Shown in pieces: positions 33,189-42,700 of a stretch of DNA of 64,000 bases. The DNA is taken from NCBI GenBank assembly GCA_023412005.1, contig JAEYOE010000015.1, forward strand, positions 42,390 to 106,389. The letters run 5' to 3'. This DNA comes from Bacillota bacterium (GTDB lineage Bacteria > Bacillota > Clostridia > Christensenellales > SZUA-584). The notes under the pieces are model-generated. The model saw only the letters and a program-made list of their open reading frames with translations, was not told the origin of the DNA and did no database searches. The translations under genes and the position numbers were made by a program. Numbering within the stretch: position 1 is the stretch's first letter; each line of letters opens with the position of its first letter.

Positions 33189-33491
33189 TTATTCTATGTA
33201 TTTGTTTCCTTCTACCCATGCTTTGAAGACCCTCAATATTTCCTCCAACTTGTGCGAGTCTCCTCCTCCGTTAAACACATCATTATTAACCTTGCAAATC
33301 AGCCAGTTGTTATCATCGATGAGTCGGGATATTGTTGTAAACGGTTTGCCTTCAAGATTGGTATCAGCAAGATCGATATGAACACTCCAACCGGGGTTAT
33401 CAAGCGTATCAATTTTTACTCCGAACATATGCTCCCAGCTTCCGTCACAATTGGATTGATACCATTTCTGAAGCCACTTCAAAATTTCCAT
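33189..33491 (-). CDS. Imm53-like immunity protein
   Basis: A 100-residue soluble protein with the pattern I recall for the Imm53 family: LKWLQKWYQSNCDGSWEH at the start, then TLDNPGWSVHIDL and a C-terminal LEEILRVFKAWV. Such proteins neutralise polymorphic toxins of contact-dependent systems. No toxin, secretion gene or other immunity gene lies nearby, so it appears to be an orphan. The family name is from memory and the toxin partner is unknown. Confidence 0.75.
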   Translation of the reverse strand: MEILKWLQKWYQSNCDGSWEHMFGVKIDTLDNPGWSVHIDLADTNLEGKPFTTISRLIDDNNWLICKVNNDVFNGGGDSHKLEEILRVFKAWVEGNKYIE

Positions 33492-33547
33492 AACTTAATT
33501 CCTTTTCGATCAAATTGACTTTGATACCCACACTTATTGATCTCAAG

Positions 33548-34078
33548 TTATACACCTTCGTTTTTATTCCACGTCTTTATTATCGGCAGCAGCTCCGCAA
33601 ACAGCGCATCTCTGTTTTCCGCAGTTAAGGTATATACCTTCGCATTCGGGTGATGCTTCACCGCTTGCAGAAAAGGCGTCTCTCGGCTTTTTACAGCCGC
33701 CAGCACCGGCACGCTACTTGCCAGCGCTGCCAAAACCTTGCCGCAGAAAACTGCCGCACCGCTCTCCAAGAACCCAAGCTCATCCATCAGCACCAGAGCG
33801 CCCGGCTGTACGTCCAGCAGCGAAGCGCCGTAACCATCAAACCCCTGCGGGTACGGGTGGGCGCCCGCCCCGTCAATTAAGCCGACACAATTATCATCGG
33901 TGCAGTGCCGCTCCCCCGCAGCGGGATGAATATACACCTCGTGCGTGCCGCTGAGGCTGCCGGGTATCCGCTTGGTTACAAAGCCGCACAGCGGGCATGT
34001 GCTTTCGCGTAGCAGCTTTTGTATCAGCGTGCTTTTGCCCACGCCGATATCGCCGCAAATCAATATATGCCGCACCAT
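33548..34078 (-). CDS. THEP1-like nucleoside-triphosphatase
   Basis: P-loop NTPase of about 176 residues: Walker A GDIGVGKSTL right after the start, a CPLCGF cysteine pair, and Walker B LVLMDELGFLE with the C-terminal LTAENRDALF. This matches the NTPase_1/THEP1 group. I use ATG 34078 (MVRHILICG), preceded by GGGGGGTG; ATG 34090 and GTG 34099 are in-frame alternatives. Last gene of the metal-transporter operon. Its role is unknown; a GTPase/ATPase linked to uptake or use of the imported metal or cofactor is inference. Confidence 0.78.
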   Translation of the reverse strand: MVRHILICGDIGVGKSTLIQKLLRESTCPLCGFVTKRIPGSLSGTHEVYIHPAAGERHCTDDNCVGLIDGAGAHPYPQGFDGYGASLLDVQPGALVLMDELGFLESGAAVFCGKVLAALASSVPVLAAVKSRETPFLQAVKHHPNAKVYTLTAENRDALFAELLPIIKTWNKNEGV

Positions 34079-34102
34079 TTCACCCCCCATGCTCTTCACT
34101 CG

Positions 34103-35236
34103 TTATTCCACTCTTTTTCCAATCGAGTTCGCAACCAGCGCGTCGTACTGCTCCCGCGTGATATCGCAGTGATAGATGAGCTTATAGCACTGCGTTACCT
34201 CTTCATACAGATCATACTGTGCCTCATCCGGATACAGCAGCTTCGCCATCCACATCATACCAAGGCAACGCTGCACCGCCGGCGGGAAACCCATCCAGTT
34301 ATACGGCGCGGTCGGCACCTCATAATACTTGCCGCTGGAAATCGCGTTCACCTTTTGCCACACCTCGTTTTCGGCCACCGTGCTGTAAATGCTGTCCGGC
34401 GCAAACAGTATCACGTCGGGATTCCACAGCAGAATCTGTTCCATATCCACCTCATTGCCGGAGCCCTTCGAAGACGGATCCTCCACCACAGCTACGTTGT
34501 TCGAGAGCATGTCAACAACCTCCGCGTGGTAAGACGAATTGGCCAATACGCTCAGGCCCTTATCGCCAAGGCAGTAAAGCAGCTTGGTTTTCGTGACATC
34601 CTCTGCGATCTGCTGCGTGCGGCTGTATACATTGTTACAAAACACCGCGAGTTTTTCAGCCTCATCTGGCATATTCAGCAGCTCGCCGAGCTTTCTGTAC
34701 GTTTCGCCCATCGTTGATGTGGTGGCGGTGATGTGCACAAACGGAACGCCCGTTTGCTGCTGCAAAGCATCAAGGTCTTCTACGATTGTTTTCTTGGGTT
34801 CGCCGACATCTATAACCACCTCAGCACCGCTTGCAAGCAATGTTTCGAGATTCATCTCGCCCTTACCGCCGTAGAGCTGGCCGAGCAGCGGCAGGTTATA
34901 ATAGTCAGTGTCCAGAAACTGCTCGGCCGTTGCGTCCCATGGTTCCGCGATGCCCGCCAGTTTATCGGGCGCGAGCGCAAAAACATAAATCTGCGCCATC
35001 GGGCCGGATATGGCAACCTTGGTGATGTTCGCCGGCACCTCAACCTCTCGCCCGGCAGAATCGGTAAACACAACCGTAGACGGCTGCTGTTCCTCAGCGG
35101 AATCGGACGGTTCAAGCGTCGCTGTTTCGGACGATGTATTGGATGGCTGTATAGACTCTGTTGCCGAGGGCGCACATCCCGCCAGCGCCGACAGCAGCAT
35201 CAATACAGCAATCAGCCATATCATATTCTTTTTCAT
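34103..35236 (-). CDS. Iron/cobalamin-type ABC transporter substrate-binding lipoprotein
   Basis: Secreted lipoprotein (lipobox ALAGC near residue 21) followed by an acidic Ser/Thr linker and a Peripla_BP_2 (FecB/BtuF) fold: VFTDSAGREVEVPANITKV, a middle helix, and NPDVILFAPDS. The YNWMGFPPAVQRCLGMMWM segment near the C-terminus is typical of the metal-chelate binders of clostridia. It overlaps the methyltransferase stop by 4 bp (ATGA). Ligand: ferric chelate, corrinoid or another metal complex, not resolvable by eye. Confidence 0.88.
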   Translation of the reverse strand: MKKNMIWLIAVLMLLSALAGCAPSATESIQPSNTSSETATLEPSDSAEEQQPSTVVFTDSAGREVEVPANITKVAISGPMAQIYVFALAPDKLAGIAEPWDATAEQFLDTDYYNLPLLGQLYGGKGEMNLETLLASGAEVVIDVGEPKKTIVEDLDALQQQTGVPFVHITATTSTMGETYRKLGELLNMPDEAEKLAVFCNNVYSRTQQIAEDVTKTKLLYCLGDKGLSVLANSSYHAEVVDMLSNNVAVVEDPSSKGSGNEVDMEQILLWNPDVILFAPDSIYSTVAENEVWQKVNAISSGKYYEVPTAPYNWMGFPPAVQRCLGMMWMAKLLYPDEAQYDLYEEVTQCYKLIYHCDITREQYDALVANSIGKRVE

Positions 35237-35982
35237 TGTTCACTCCTTGGAAGTATTTCGGTATCGGGGATTTTTTCAGTATCAATCACAATAATGCCCA
35301 TGCGTTTGAGCGACGGCAGGTAATACGGATATTCATTAGACGGCTGCTCAATCAATCGCTTTTTGACGTCATCCTCGGCGATATGTTCAGCGCTGTCGTC
35401 GCTGTAAATACGAAAGAATGCAACAGCTTCTTCTACTATGCGAAACGGCTGCCCCAGCTCAGCTTCGATGATCTCACAGCGATAAGGAATATTCAGCAAA
35501 TCGAGCTCTGCACATGTCTGTTTCAGCGTGTGCCGCTCAATCGGCTTCTCTGCCAGCGAAAACCGATGAACAGACCAGTCTCTTTTGATAAGTATCAGCT
35601 TGCCTTTGCATTGTGCTTTTGCGATACGCAGCGATTCACGTGTTTCACCGAAAAAGCAGAACACCATCACATCGTACGGCCTTTCGGGCGGGCAGCAAGC
35701 GATATCCCCTTCGATGACTTGAATGTTTCGCAAGCCGTATCGCCGGATGTTGCGTTTCAGCACCGCCAGCGCCTTGGGCGCTATATCCACGGCATTAACC
35801 GCTTTGCAGTATGGCGACAATTCAAGGCACAGGTACCCAAGGCCGCAGCCCGCATCGCAAACAAACGCACCAGGAGAAACATAGGCACCGATTTTGGCAG
35901 CCAGCTCGCGGTGATATGTGCCGTATTCGGACGCTTCGCACAAAAACCGTATGATATCGTCGGTGTATTGTGCCATTTTCAT
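35233..35982 (-). CDS. SAM-dependent methyltransferase in the metal-transport operon
   Basis: Class I methyltransferase of 249 residues: motif I VCDAGCGLGYLCLELS, acidic motif II VNAVDIAPKAL and motif III VIEGDIACC. The start ATG 35982 follows AAGGAG by about ten bases; longer frames lack similarity and a ribosome site. It is coupled by a 4-bp overlap to the binding-protein gene. The operon position suggests it modifies the metal ligand or carries out a reaction depending on the imported cofactor. Substrate unknown. Confidence 0.85.
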   Translation of the reverse strand: MKMAQYTDDIIRFLCEASEYGTYHRELAAKIGAYVSPGAFVCDAGCGLGYLCLELSPYCKAVNAVDIAPKALAVLKRNIRRYGLRNIQVIEGDIACCPPERPYDVMVFCFFGETRESLRIAKAQCKGKLILIKRDWSVHRFSLAEKPIERHTLKQTCAELDLLNIPYRCEIIEAELGQPFRIVEEAVAFFRIYSDDSAEHIAEDDVKKRLIEQPSNEYPYYLPSLKRMGIIVIDTEKIPDTEILPRSEQ

Positions 35983-36158
35983 TCGCCTGTTCTCCTTTTT
36001 TAAACAATGATTCAGTGAGAAATGAGGTGTTGACAAGGCAGATTTCGTGTTCCTGAAAGGAGCGAAATCGAGGAATAGCGGCGCTGTTTTTTGAGATTTC
36101 TTCGACACCGCAGAAGCGGAATCAGCCATAAAAGACGGCGCTCCGAACTCATCAGCCT

Positions 36159-36926
36159 TTAATTTAATACCGGAACAATGATGCGGCCATGCTCGGTCTG
36201 CGTGATTCTAACCTCCACGCCATAGAGCAGCCGCAGCAGCGCTTCGTCCATCACCTGTTCAGGCGCACCCCATGCCGCTATGCGTCCGTCTTTAAGCGCC
36301 AAAATCGTATCGGAAAAAAACATCGCGTGCTGCGGATTGTGCGACGACATGATGACGGTATAGCCGCTATGCGTCAGCCGCCGGATTTCCTGCAGCACCA
36401 GCAGCTGATTGCCAAAATCGAGATTGGAGGTTGGCTCATCCATAAGCAGCACCCCGGCCTGCTGCGCCAGCGCACGCGCAATGAGCACCAGCTGCTGCTC
36501 GCCTCCGCTCAGGTTCAAATAATTCTTGGCCGCAAGGCTGCCGATACCAACCTGCTCCAGCGCGTTGTGAGCAACGGTTATTTGCTTTTTTCCGGGCGAA
36601 ACGGTAGCCTCTAATTGATGCGCCATGCCCATTATGACAACATCGAGCACAGCGTAGTTGAAAATTGGATGGTGCGCCTGCGGTATATACGCAAACAGAC
36701 GCGCCAGCTCACGCGGCGGTATTTTGGCTGTATCCTTATCGCCCGCGCGCACGCTGCCTGTATAGCCCGCGAGCAAGCCGAGCATACATTTAAACAGCGT
36801 GCTTTTGCCTACGCCGTTTGGCCCGAGCACCGAAAGCAGCTCACCCTCTTTCACCGAGAAGCTGATATCCTGCAGCACTGTATGCGAACCGTACGAAAAG
36901 CCGAGCCCACAAACGTCTATATTCAT
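36159..36926 (-). CDS. FecE/BtuD-type ABC transporter ATPase
   Basis: A 255-residue ATPase with Walker A LGPNGVGKSTLFK, the signature LSGGEQQLVLIARAL, Walker B VLLMDEPTSNLD and the switch histidine in VIMSSHNPQHAMF. It overlaps the permease stop by 4 bp. A 176-bp gap to the methyltransferase gene interrupts the operon; it contains no obvious gene. Confidence 0.95.
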   Translation of the reverse strand: MNIDVCGLGFSYGSHTVLQDISFSVKEGELLSVLGPNGVGKSTLFKCMLGLLAGYTGSVRAGDKDTAKIPPRELARLFAYIPQAHHPIFNYAVLDVVIMGMAHQLEATVSPGKKQITVAHNALEQVGIGSLAAKNYLNLSGGEQQLVLIARALAQQAGVLLMDEPTSNLDFGNQLLVLQEIRRLTHSGYTVIMSSHNPQHAMFFSDTILALKDGRIAAWGAPEQVMDEALLRLLYGVEVRITQTEHGRIIVPVLN

Positions 36927-37990
36927 CCTCTTCTCCTCATCATCAAATAGATGAAAAACGGTGCGCCCACAAATGCCGTGAGTATGCCGATGGGTATTTC
37001 GGTCGCCAGCAGATTCCGCGAAACATTATCGACCACCAGCATAAATACCGCGCCGAACAGGATGCTGGCGGGCATCAGAAATTTATAGTTGTTGCCCACA
37101 AAGCGGCGGCTTAAATGTGGAATAACAAGCCCCACCCAGCCGATTACGCCGCTTACCGACACGCTGGCGGCGGTGATCAATGTGGCACAGATGATGATGA
37201 TAAAACGCAGCAAGCTGGCGTTGATGCCCATTGTTTTGGCTTCGTCGTCACCAAGCGTCAGCAGATTGATGCGCCATCGCAGTAAAAAGAGCGGAATGAG
37301 GCCAGCCGCCATTGGAATGACGGCAAAAAGCACCTCCTTCGTTCTCGCGCCTGCGAGGCTGCCCATCAGCCAGTAGGTAATTTGAGGCAGTATGTTGTTC
37401 GGGTCGGCCACCAGCTTGATATACGATGTGGCTGCCGAAAACAGCGAACTGATCATAATACCCGCCAGTATCAAATTAAGCACGCGGGCGCCTCTCGCAC
37501 GCTGACCGATCAGATAAACAAGACATACCGTCAGCAGGCTGAACGTAAAGGCCAGCGCCGTAATCATACTGACGGAGCCGCCGAAAAATATAGCCAGCGC
37601 CGCACCGAACGCCGCCCCCGACGACGCGCCGAGGATATCCGGCGCGGCCATGGGATTTTGGAACACACCCTGATACGATGCGCCTGCCGCAGACAAACAG
37701 CCGCCTACCAGACAACCAAGCAGTATACGCGGCAAACGTATGTTGAACACGACGGTTTCCATGTTGTCTGTCCATGTTTTGGGTATATCAAAAATAAGGT
37801 TTGCGAATATTTTGAGCAGCTGACTTAAAGGAACACCGTATCGACCGATGCAAAATGACGCCAAACATAAAGCCACTAAAACAAAACCGAGAATAACAAG
37901 CCGCCGTCTCGGCCGGGCATACAACTGATTGGGAAGCTGCCATTCTTTTTCGGATATAGCCGATATCTTTTTGTTCTGCATGTATGACAT
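36923..37990 (-). CDS. FecCD-family ABC transporter permease
   Basis: Membrane permease of 355 residues with about ten helices. Marks are RLPRILLGCLVGGCLSAAG, the DILGASSGAAFGAA segment and the coupling loop GDDEAKTMGI, then GVIGWVGLVIPHLSRR. It works with the ATPase and binding lipoprotein encoded downstream. First gene of the operon; the divergent IclR regulator begins 150 bp away. Confidence 0.95.
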   Translation of the reverse strand: MSYMQNKKISAISEKEWQLPNQLYARPRRRLVILGFVLVALCLASFCIGRYGVPLSQLLKIFANLIFDIPKTWTDNMETVVFNIRLPRILLGCLVGGCLSAAGASYQGVFQNPMAAPDILGASSGAAFGAALAIFFGGSVSMITALAFTFSLLTVCLVYLIGQRARGARVLNLILAGIMISSLFSAATSYIKLVADPNNILPQITYWLMGSLAGARTKEVLFAVIPMAAGLIPLFLLRWRINLLTLGDDEAKTMGINASLLRFIIIICATLITAASVSVSGVIGWVGLVIPHLSRRFVGNNYKFLMPASILFGAVFMLVVDNVSRNLLATEIPIGILTAFVGAPFFIYLMMRRRG

Positions 37991-38061
37991 CTTTCAAATG
38001 ATTTATTCTCATCATATGAGATAAACGAACCGTAAACAAGCCGTGTTTGTTCGACATAATC

Positions 38062-38091
38062 GAATTATTGTTTGGCTATTTCGAATAATTC
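38062..38091. promoter_or_regulatory. Inverted repeat in the iclR/fecCD divergent control region
   Basis: GAATTATT (38062-38069) and AATAATTC (38084-38091) are perfect inverted arms 14 bp apart, ending one base before the predicted iclR -35. This suits an IclR-family operator controlling both divergent units. Confidence 0.5.
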
Positions 38092-38092
38092 T

Positions 38093-38121
38093 TTGCCCAA
38101 ATCATGGCGGTATGCTAGAAT
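38093..38121 (+). promoter_or_regulatory. Predicted sigma-A promoter of the IclR-family gene
   Basis: TTGCCC (38093-38098) and TAGAAT (38116-38121) with a 17-bp spacer, 20 bp before the iclR start. Confidence 0.55.
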
Positions 38122-38140
38122 TGAGAAAAAGGAGAATGCT

Positions 38141-38908
38141 ATGCTCGAACAGCCTAATCATGTAAAATCGGTCGCCAAAGCGATCCGCCTGATCGATTGT
38201 TTTGCGGAGGCAAGGCGACCGTTGTCGCTGCAGGAGCTTGCGCAAGTAACCGGTATGCCCAAAAGCACCGTACACGGGCTGCTGGCACCGTTGCGCGAAA
38301 GCGGAATAATCAGCCAGGCTGCCGACGGAAAGTATAACTTGGGCATTCGTCTTTTTGAGCTTGGCAGCATCGTCAGCGCGTCGTGGAATATCGTGCCGCT
38401 TGCGCGTCCGCATCTGCAAAACATCGCAATACAGACCGGCCAATCAGTACAGCTTTCCATGATTGATAAGGGCGAGGTGCTGATTGTGGACTATGCAGAC
38501 ACCAACAGCTCACTTCGCGTTGTGACCGAGGTGGGCGACAGGCTGCCTGTGCACAGCACAGCCGCAGGCAAAGCCATGCTGGCCTATCTGCCCAAGGTGC
38601 AGGCAGAGAGTTTGCTGAAAGGTGAGCTTGTTTCGTTTACGCCGCATACAATAGCCACAGCCGAGGGTATGGATTTGGAAATCGAGAAAATACGCGCCCG
38701 GGGTATTTCCGTGGAAGACGGTGAACATCGCATCGGGCTGCGCGGAGCCGCCGCACCGGTATTCAACATTTACGGTGAACCGCGGTATGCACTGGGTGTG
38801 ATCGGTATGTTTCGGCGTACATCCAGCGACGATTTTTTAACAGCTGCGGAGCTGGTGCGCAGCGCTGCCGAGCAGATATCCAAGGATTTGGGACACAGAC
38901 CGGTGTAA
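38141..38908 (+). CDS. IclR-family transcriptional regulator
   Basis: A 255-residue regulator with the N-terminal winged helix (SVAKAIRLIDCFAEA..., LSLQELAQVTGMPKSTVHG) and a C-terminal IclR effector domain (PVHSTAAGKAMLAYLP, ISVEDGEH, GAAAPVFNIYGEP). ATG 38141 follows AAAGGAG. It is divergent from the metal-transport operon. IclR proteins usually sense small carbon metabolites, so control of a metal transporter would be unusual; its target may lie elsewhere. Confidence 0.93.
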   Translation: MLEQPNHVKSVAKAIRLIDCFAEARRPLSLQELAQVTGMPKSTVHGLLAPLRESGIISQAADGKYNLGIRLFELGSIVSASWNIVPLARPHLQNIAIQTGQSVQLSMIDKGEVLIVDYADTNSSLRVVTEVGDRLPVHSTAAGKAMLAYLPKVQAESLLKGELVSFTPHTIATAEGMDLEIEKIRARGISVEDGEHRIGLRGAAAPVFNIYGEPRYALGVIGMFRRTSSDDFLTAAELVRSAAEQISKDLGHRPV

Positions 38909-39052
38909 GGTACAGAAAAATAAGAAAGTGAGATACCTATACCCCGAAGGGAAAAAGTCGCTGCGACCACCATATGCATTAACACAGAGCGATACGAAGA
39001 TCGCTCGATTGTGTAAGAGGTGACAAATCATTGTTATGACCGCTGCTGCGTT

Positions 39053-39209
39053 TATCGCGGCAAACGCCGCCAACAGGACTCTTTGTTATTATAAAATCAA
39101 TGAATGTTTCTCGGAATAAAAAAAGAGATGCCCATACCCCGAGGGGTATACTCGGATCGTATAAGGCAAATATAAGCGGATCGACACGGAGGTCGATCCC
39201 TACGGTTCG
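39053..39209. repeat. Composite repeat, copy 1
   Basis: Begins ATCGCGGCAAACGCCGCCAA, continues through CTCTTTGTTATTAT, AAAAAAGAGATGCCC, ACCCCGAGGGGTATACTC and ends with the palindrome TCGACACGGAGGTCGA plus TCCCTACGG. Three short palindromes are thus linked in a fixed order. Confidence 0.75.
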
Positions 39210-39352
39210 TGGAATATTGCTTTCTATCAACACTCGTCACGTTGTTCCAATTGTGTAGGATCGATCAGTAAATATTAGCAAGAATCGTAAATGCCGCATA
39301 TGCCGCGAATTTGGCACGACCAAGAGTCTGTTTGCTTGAAACATACAACACA

Positions 39353-39510
39353 AATCGCGGCAAACGCCGCCAACAGTACTCTTTTTTATTATTCAACAGC
39401 AATGAATATTCATCAGAATATAAAAAGAGATACCTGTACCCTGAAAGGGTATACTCTGTGGTTGCCTTGGATAATAAAAGTGGAACGACACAGAGGTCGT
39501 TCCCTACAAC
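39353..39510. repeat. Composite repeat, copy 2
   Basis: Same order of elements as copy 1, offset by exactly 300 bp: ATCGCGGCAAACGCCGCCAA, CTCTTTTTTATTAT, AAAAAGAGATACCTG, ACCCTGAAAGGGTATACTC and ACGACACAGAGGTCGT plus TCCCTACAAC. Paired substitutions in the last stem keep it palindromic. Confidence 0.75.
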
Positions 39511-39665
39511 AAAACTGAAATAAAAAAAGAGATATATGAGTTTTCAAAAACCTTCTTCAGTCAAATGCCGGATTGCATCCGCCACGTGCCAACTCCCTCC
39601 AGAAGGAGCTAAGGGGTACGAAAATAAGTGTCTCTGCCCCACGTCACCACTGACACAGAGCCATT

Positions 39666-39699
39666 AGAAAAGGCAGTGCGTTGAGTTTACGCACTGCCC
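39666..39699 (-). terminator. Rho-independent terminator of the surface-protein gene
   Basis: A perfect 10-bp stem GGCAGTGCGT / ACGCACTGCC with a 7-base loop, followed on the minus strand by TTTTCT, 15 bp beyond the stop at 39714. Confidence 0.8.
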
Positions 39700-39713
39700 G
39701 TTTTCATAATCAC

Positions 39714-42700
39714 TTAGTATTGCACGTCTTCGCCGTTTTTCTTTCTCTTGGCCAAGAGGATGATCAGCACCGCGATCAGCAGTGCAGCAAACGTTCCAAT
39801 GCCGATCCACAGCAGCGCAGACCCGCCTGCGCTCAAACTGACGGTTGTCTGCGGAATATCCGAGCCCGCTACCTTCTCAATGGCTGCGCCGCTCTCATCC
39901 GCTTTCAGCGCCACATCGATGGTGACCGTTGCCGTTTTTTGGGTGTATGTGATGTTAACCCCCTCATCCGTCATATCCGTGTTGAATTGATCTCCCTCTG
40001 AGAAGGCCAGCGCAAACTCGGCTATTTTCTCACCCTGGGGCGTTTTTACAATCAGGTCGTGGCTTGTGTAATCCACATCGTAGAACGCGTACCGTCCGTT
40101 TGCATCCGTCACGGTTGTCACCGGATCGGAATGCAGTTCCACTAAATACCCGGCCAGTGGGTTACCGTTTGCATCGAGCAGTGTGCCGGTTATCGTCCGT
40201 GTGTTGCCGTTAGCCGTCTCAGTCGGTGTGGCAGACGGTGATGGCGTCGATGACACAGACGCGCTCGGTGTGGCAGACGGTGCATATGCTGCAGTGGGCG
40301 CGGGTGTCGCCGACGGAGACGGCGCGGTCGTCTGCTCCGGCGTGGCCGTCGGTTTCGGCGTCGCTGTCGGTTTCGGTGTCGCTGTCGGCGCCGGTGTCGC
40401 TGTCGGCGCCGGTGCCGGCGTCGGGCTGGGCGCGGTATAACTGTATCCGCTGCTTTGAGCAGACACATTACTGTTCTCGAAATTGAGACCGTCGCCTTTC
40501 GCCATCATTTCGAACGAATATATACCGGTTCCCAGCATGGTGATCGCACTTGAAAAGTCGTAATAAAGCGTATCTGCCGCCACGCTGATCGCGCTGCCCT
40601 TCGCGCTGCCGTCCTTAAACAGACGTATACTGTAGCTGCTCGCATTCGTCACCGCATTCCATTTTGCTTTGCCGGGAACCGTAGTATCCCACGTGAGCCC
40701 CGTGGGTGCTGACAGTTTGGTTTTTGTTGTGAATGGAATCGTGCTGACCGCCGACAAGTTGTCCGCCGCATCCGCCACAATCACATACGCTTTATACGCG
40801 GTGGAAGCAGATAATCCGGTCACGATTATGGCATTGGCCGATGCCGCGGCGGCTCCCGTGCCTTTGGCAGCTGCCGTGCCCTGCGCTTTTACCGCTGCCG
40901 CGTTCGGCGCCGCATCCGCAGCCGCATAAACAAGGTAATAATATGTTCCCGCTTCGTCGGACGTGACATTCAGCGTCGCACCGGAGGACGTTACCGCGCT
41001 TGCGCTCCGCTCGCTTAATGTGGGCGCATCGGTATCCACAAATGTAAATCGGCTCGCCGCGCCTGTCGTGCTTGTACCGCCCGGCGTGGTCACCATCACG
41101 TCCACCACTCCGGTGCTGTGCGCCGGAGATATCGCCGTGATTTGAGTCGACGAATTCACTGTGTAGGCAGCCGCGTCTGTGCTGCCGAATTTGACCGCGG
41201 TTGTCCCTGTGAAGTTGGTTCCTGTGATGGTCACACTCGTGCCGCCCGCCATGGTGCCGCTTGCGGGGGATATGCCCGTCACCGTCGGTACAGGTGCCGG
41301 TGTCACACTGTTCGACGCAGCGGATGCCGGGCCTGTGAGGTCTTTGCCGTTCTTAGCCGTCACCGTGAAGGAATAGGACACCCCGTTTGTCAGCCCCGTC
41401 ACCGTGATCGGGCTTGACACTCCGCTTTTCGTGAATCCCCCTGGGCTGGACGTGACGGTATAATTCGTGATATCGGCACCGCCGGTAAATGCCGGAGGCG
41501 CAAAGCTGATGCTCGCCTGACCATCGCCCTTCGTTGCCACGACATCTGTCGGCACGCCGGGAGCAACAGCGTTAACAGTAAAGGTTTGTTTCACCGTCGT
41601 GGCAGGCATAAACTCCTGGTTCCCCGCTTGATTGGCGCTGATGGTGGCCTCACCCGCTTTGAGGAATGTGAGGACGCCGTCACTGGTGATGGTCGCCACA
41701 TCCTGCGTATCGCTTGTGAAGGTCACCGGCAGCCCTGAATCTGAAGTCGCTCTCAGCGTTGGGCTGGTGCCGAAGTTCTGTGGGTCGGGATTCGCAAACG
41801 TGATGGTCTGCGCCGCTTTGGGTGTTACGCTGTTGGACGCCGCGGATGCCGCGCCTGTCAGGTGCGCGCCGTTCGTCGCCGTCACCGTAAACGTATACGC
41901 CACACCGTTGGTGAGTCCCGTTACTGTGATTGGGCTCCCCGTCCCTGTTTCCGCCTTTCCGCCCGGGTATGCCGTGGCGGTATACCCCGCGATTGTCTTA
42001 CCGCCGTTTGAGGATGGGGCCGTGAAGCTGATTGTGGCCTGCGTATCGCCCGCCGTCGCCGTACCGATGGTTGGCGCGCCGGGGGCGACAGCGTTGACAG
42101 TAAAGGTTTGAGAAACCGTCGTCGCAGCCAGATACTCATCGTTACCCGCTTGATCGGCATTAATGGTGGCTGTTCCCGCCGTGATGAACGTCAAAGCACC
42201 GCCGCTGGTGATGGTCGCAACGCCGGGCGTCGAACTGGTAAATGTGACGGGCAATCCTGAGCTTGCGGTCGCGCTCAGCGTCGGGCTGGTGCCGAAATTC
42301 TGCGCGTAGGGATTGCTAAACGTGATGGTCTGCGTCTTCTTCACCAAAACGCCGGGTAAGGTGCCGCCGGTAAACGTCAGCGTCGCGTCGTTGCCCGCTC
42401 CATCTTTCATCGTGCCGCCATTCAAGGATACCGATGATCCGACCGTGATGCCGTCGCTGTCCCACAGGCTCGTCCCGACCGTATAGCGGAAGCCAAGGCT
42501 CGAAGAGCCCGAGCCGCTCACATAGCTTGCGTAAACCGTTTCTGACCCAATCGTCAGCGCAATGCGCGGCGTACCAGTAACGGTAACCGCCTCGCCGAAG
42601 TTGACTGTGAAATCTAAGTTCTGCCCCTCTGTATACGTTCCGTTAGAGGGATTGCCAACCGAGCTTACCGTCGGCACAACAGCATCCACGAGCACCAATG

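Larger units (their letters stand above)
38909..39713. other. Repeat-rich intergenic region
   Basis: About 800 bp with no credible gene. It contains a composite repeat in two copies exactly 300 bp apart (39053 and 39353), a partial third copy near 38925-38960, a GC-rich stretch near 39545-39620 resembling the intergenic repeat at 59336-59445, and the terminator of the surface-protein gene. Confidence 0.65.

Noticed and set aside
36001..36150. TTGACA-like promoter on the plus strand before the ATPase gene
   Set aside because: No plus-strand gene follows and no matching -10 is present.
39053..39510. Possible CRISPR array
   Set aside because: Only two full copies, 300 bp apart and about 157 bp long; no short regular repeats with unique spacers and no cas genes.
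39291..39523. Two overlapping plus-strand frames of about 70 codons
   Set aside because: They run through the duplicated palindromic repeat and have no coding signature.
40183..40440. Plus-strand frame rich in Gly-Val-Ala-Asp repeats
   Set aside because: It is the antisense reading of the tandem repeats encoding the Pro/Thr stalk of the surface protein.
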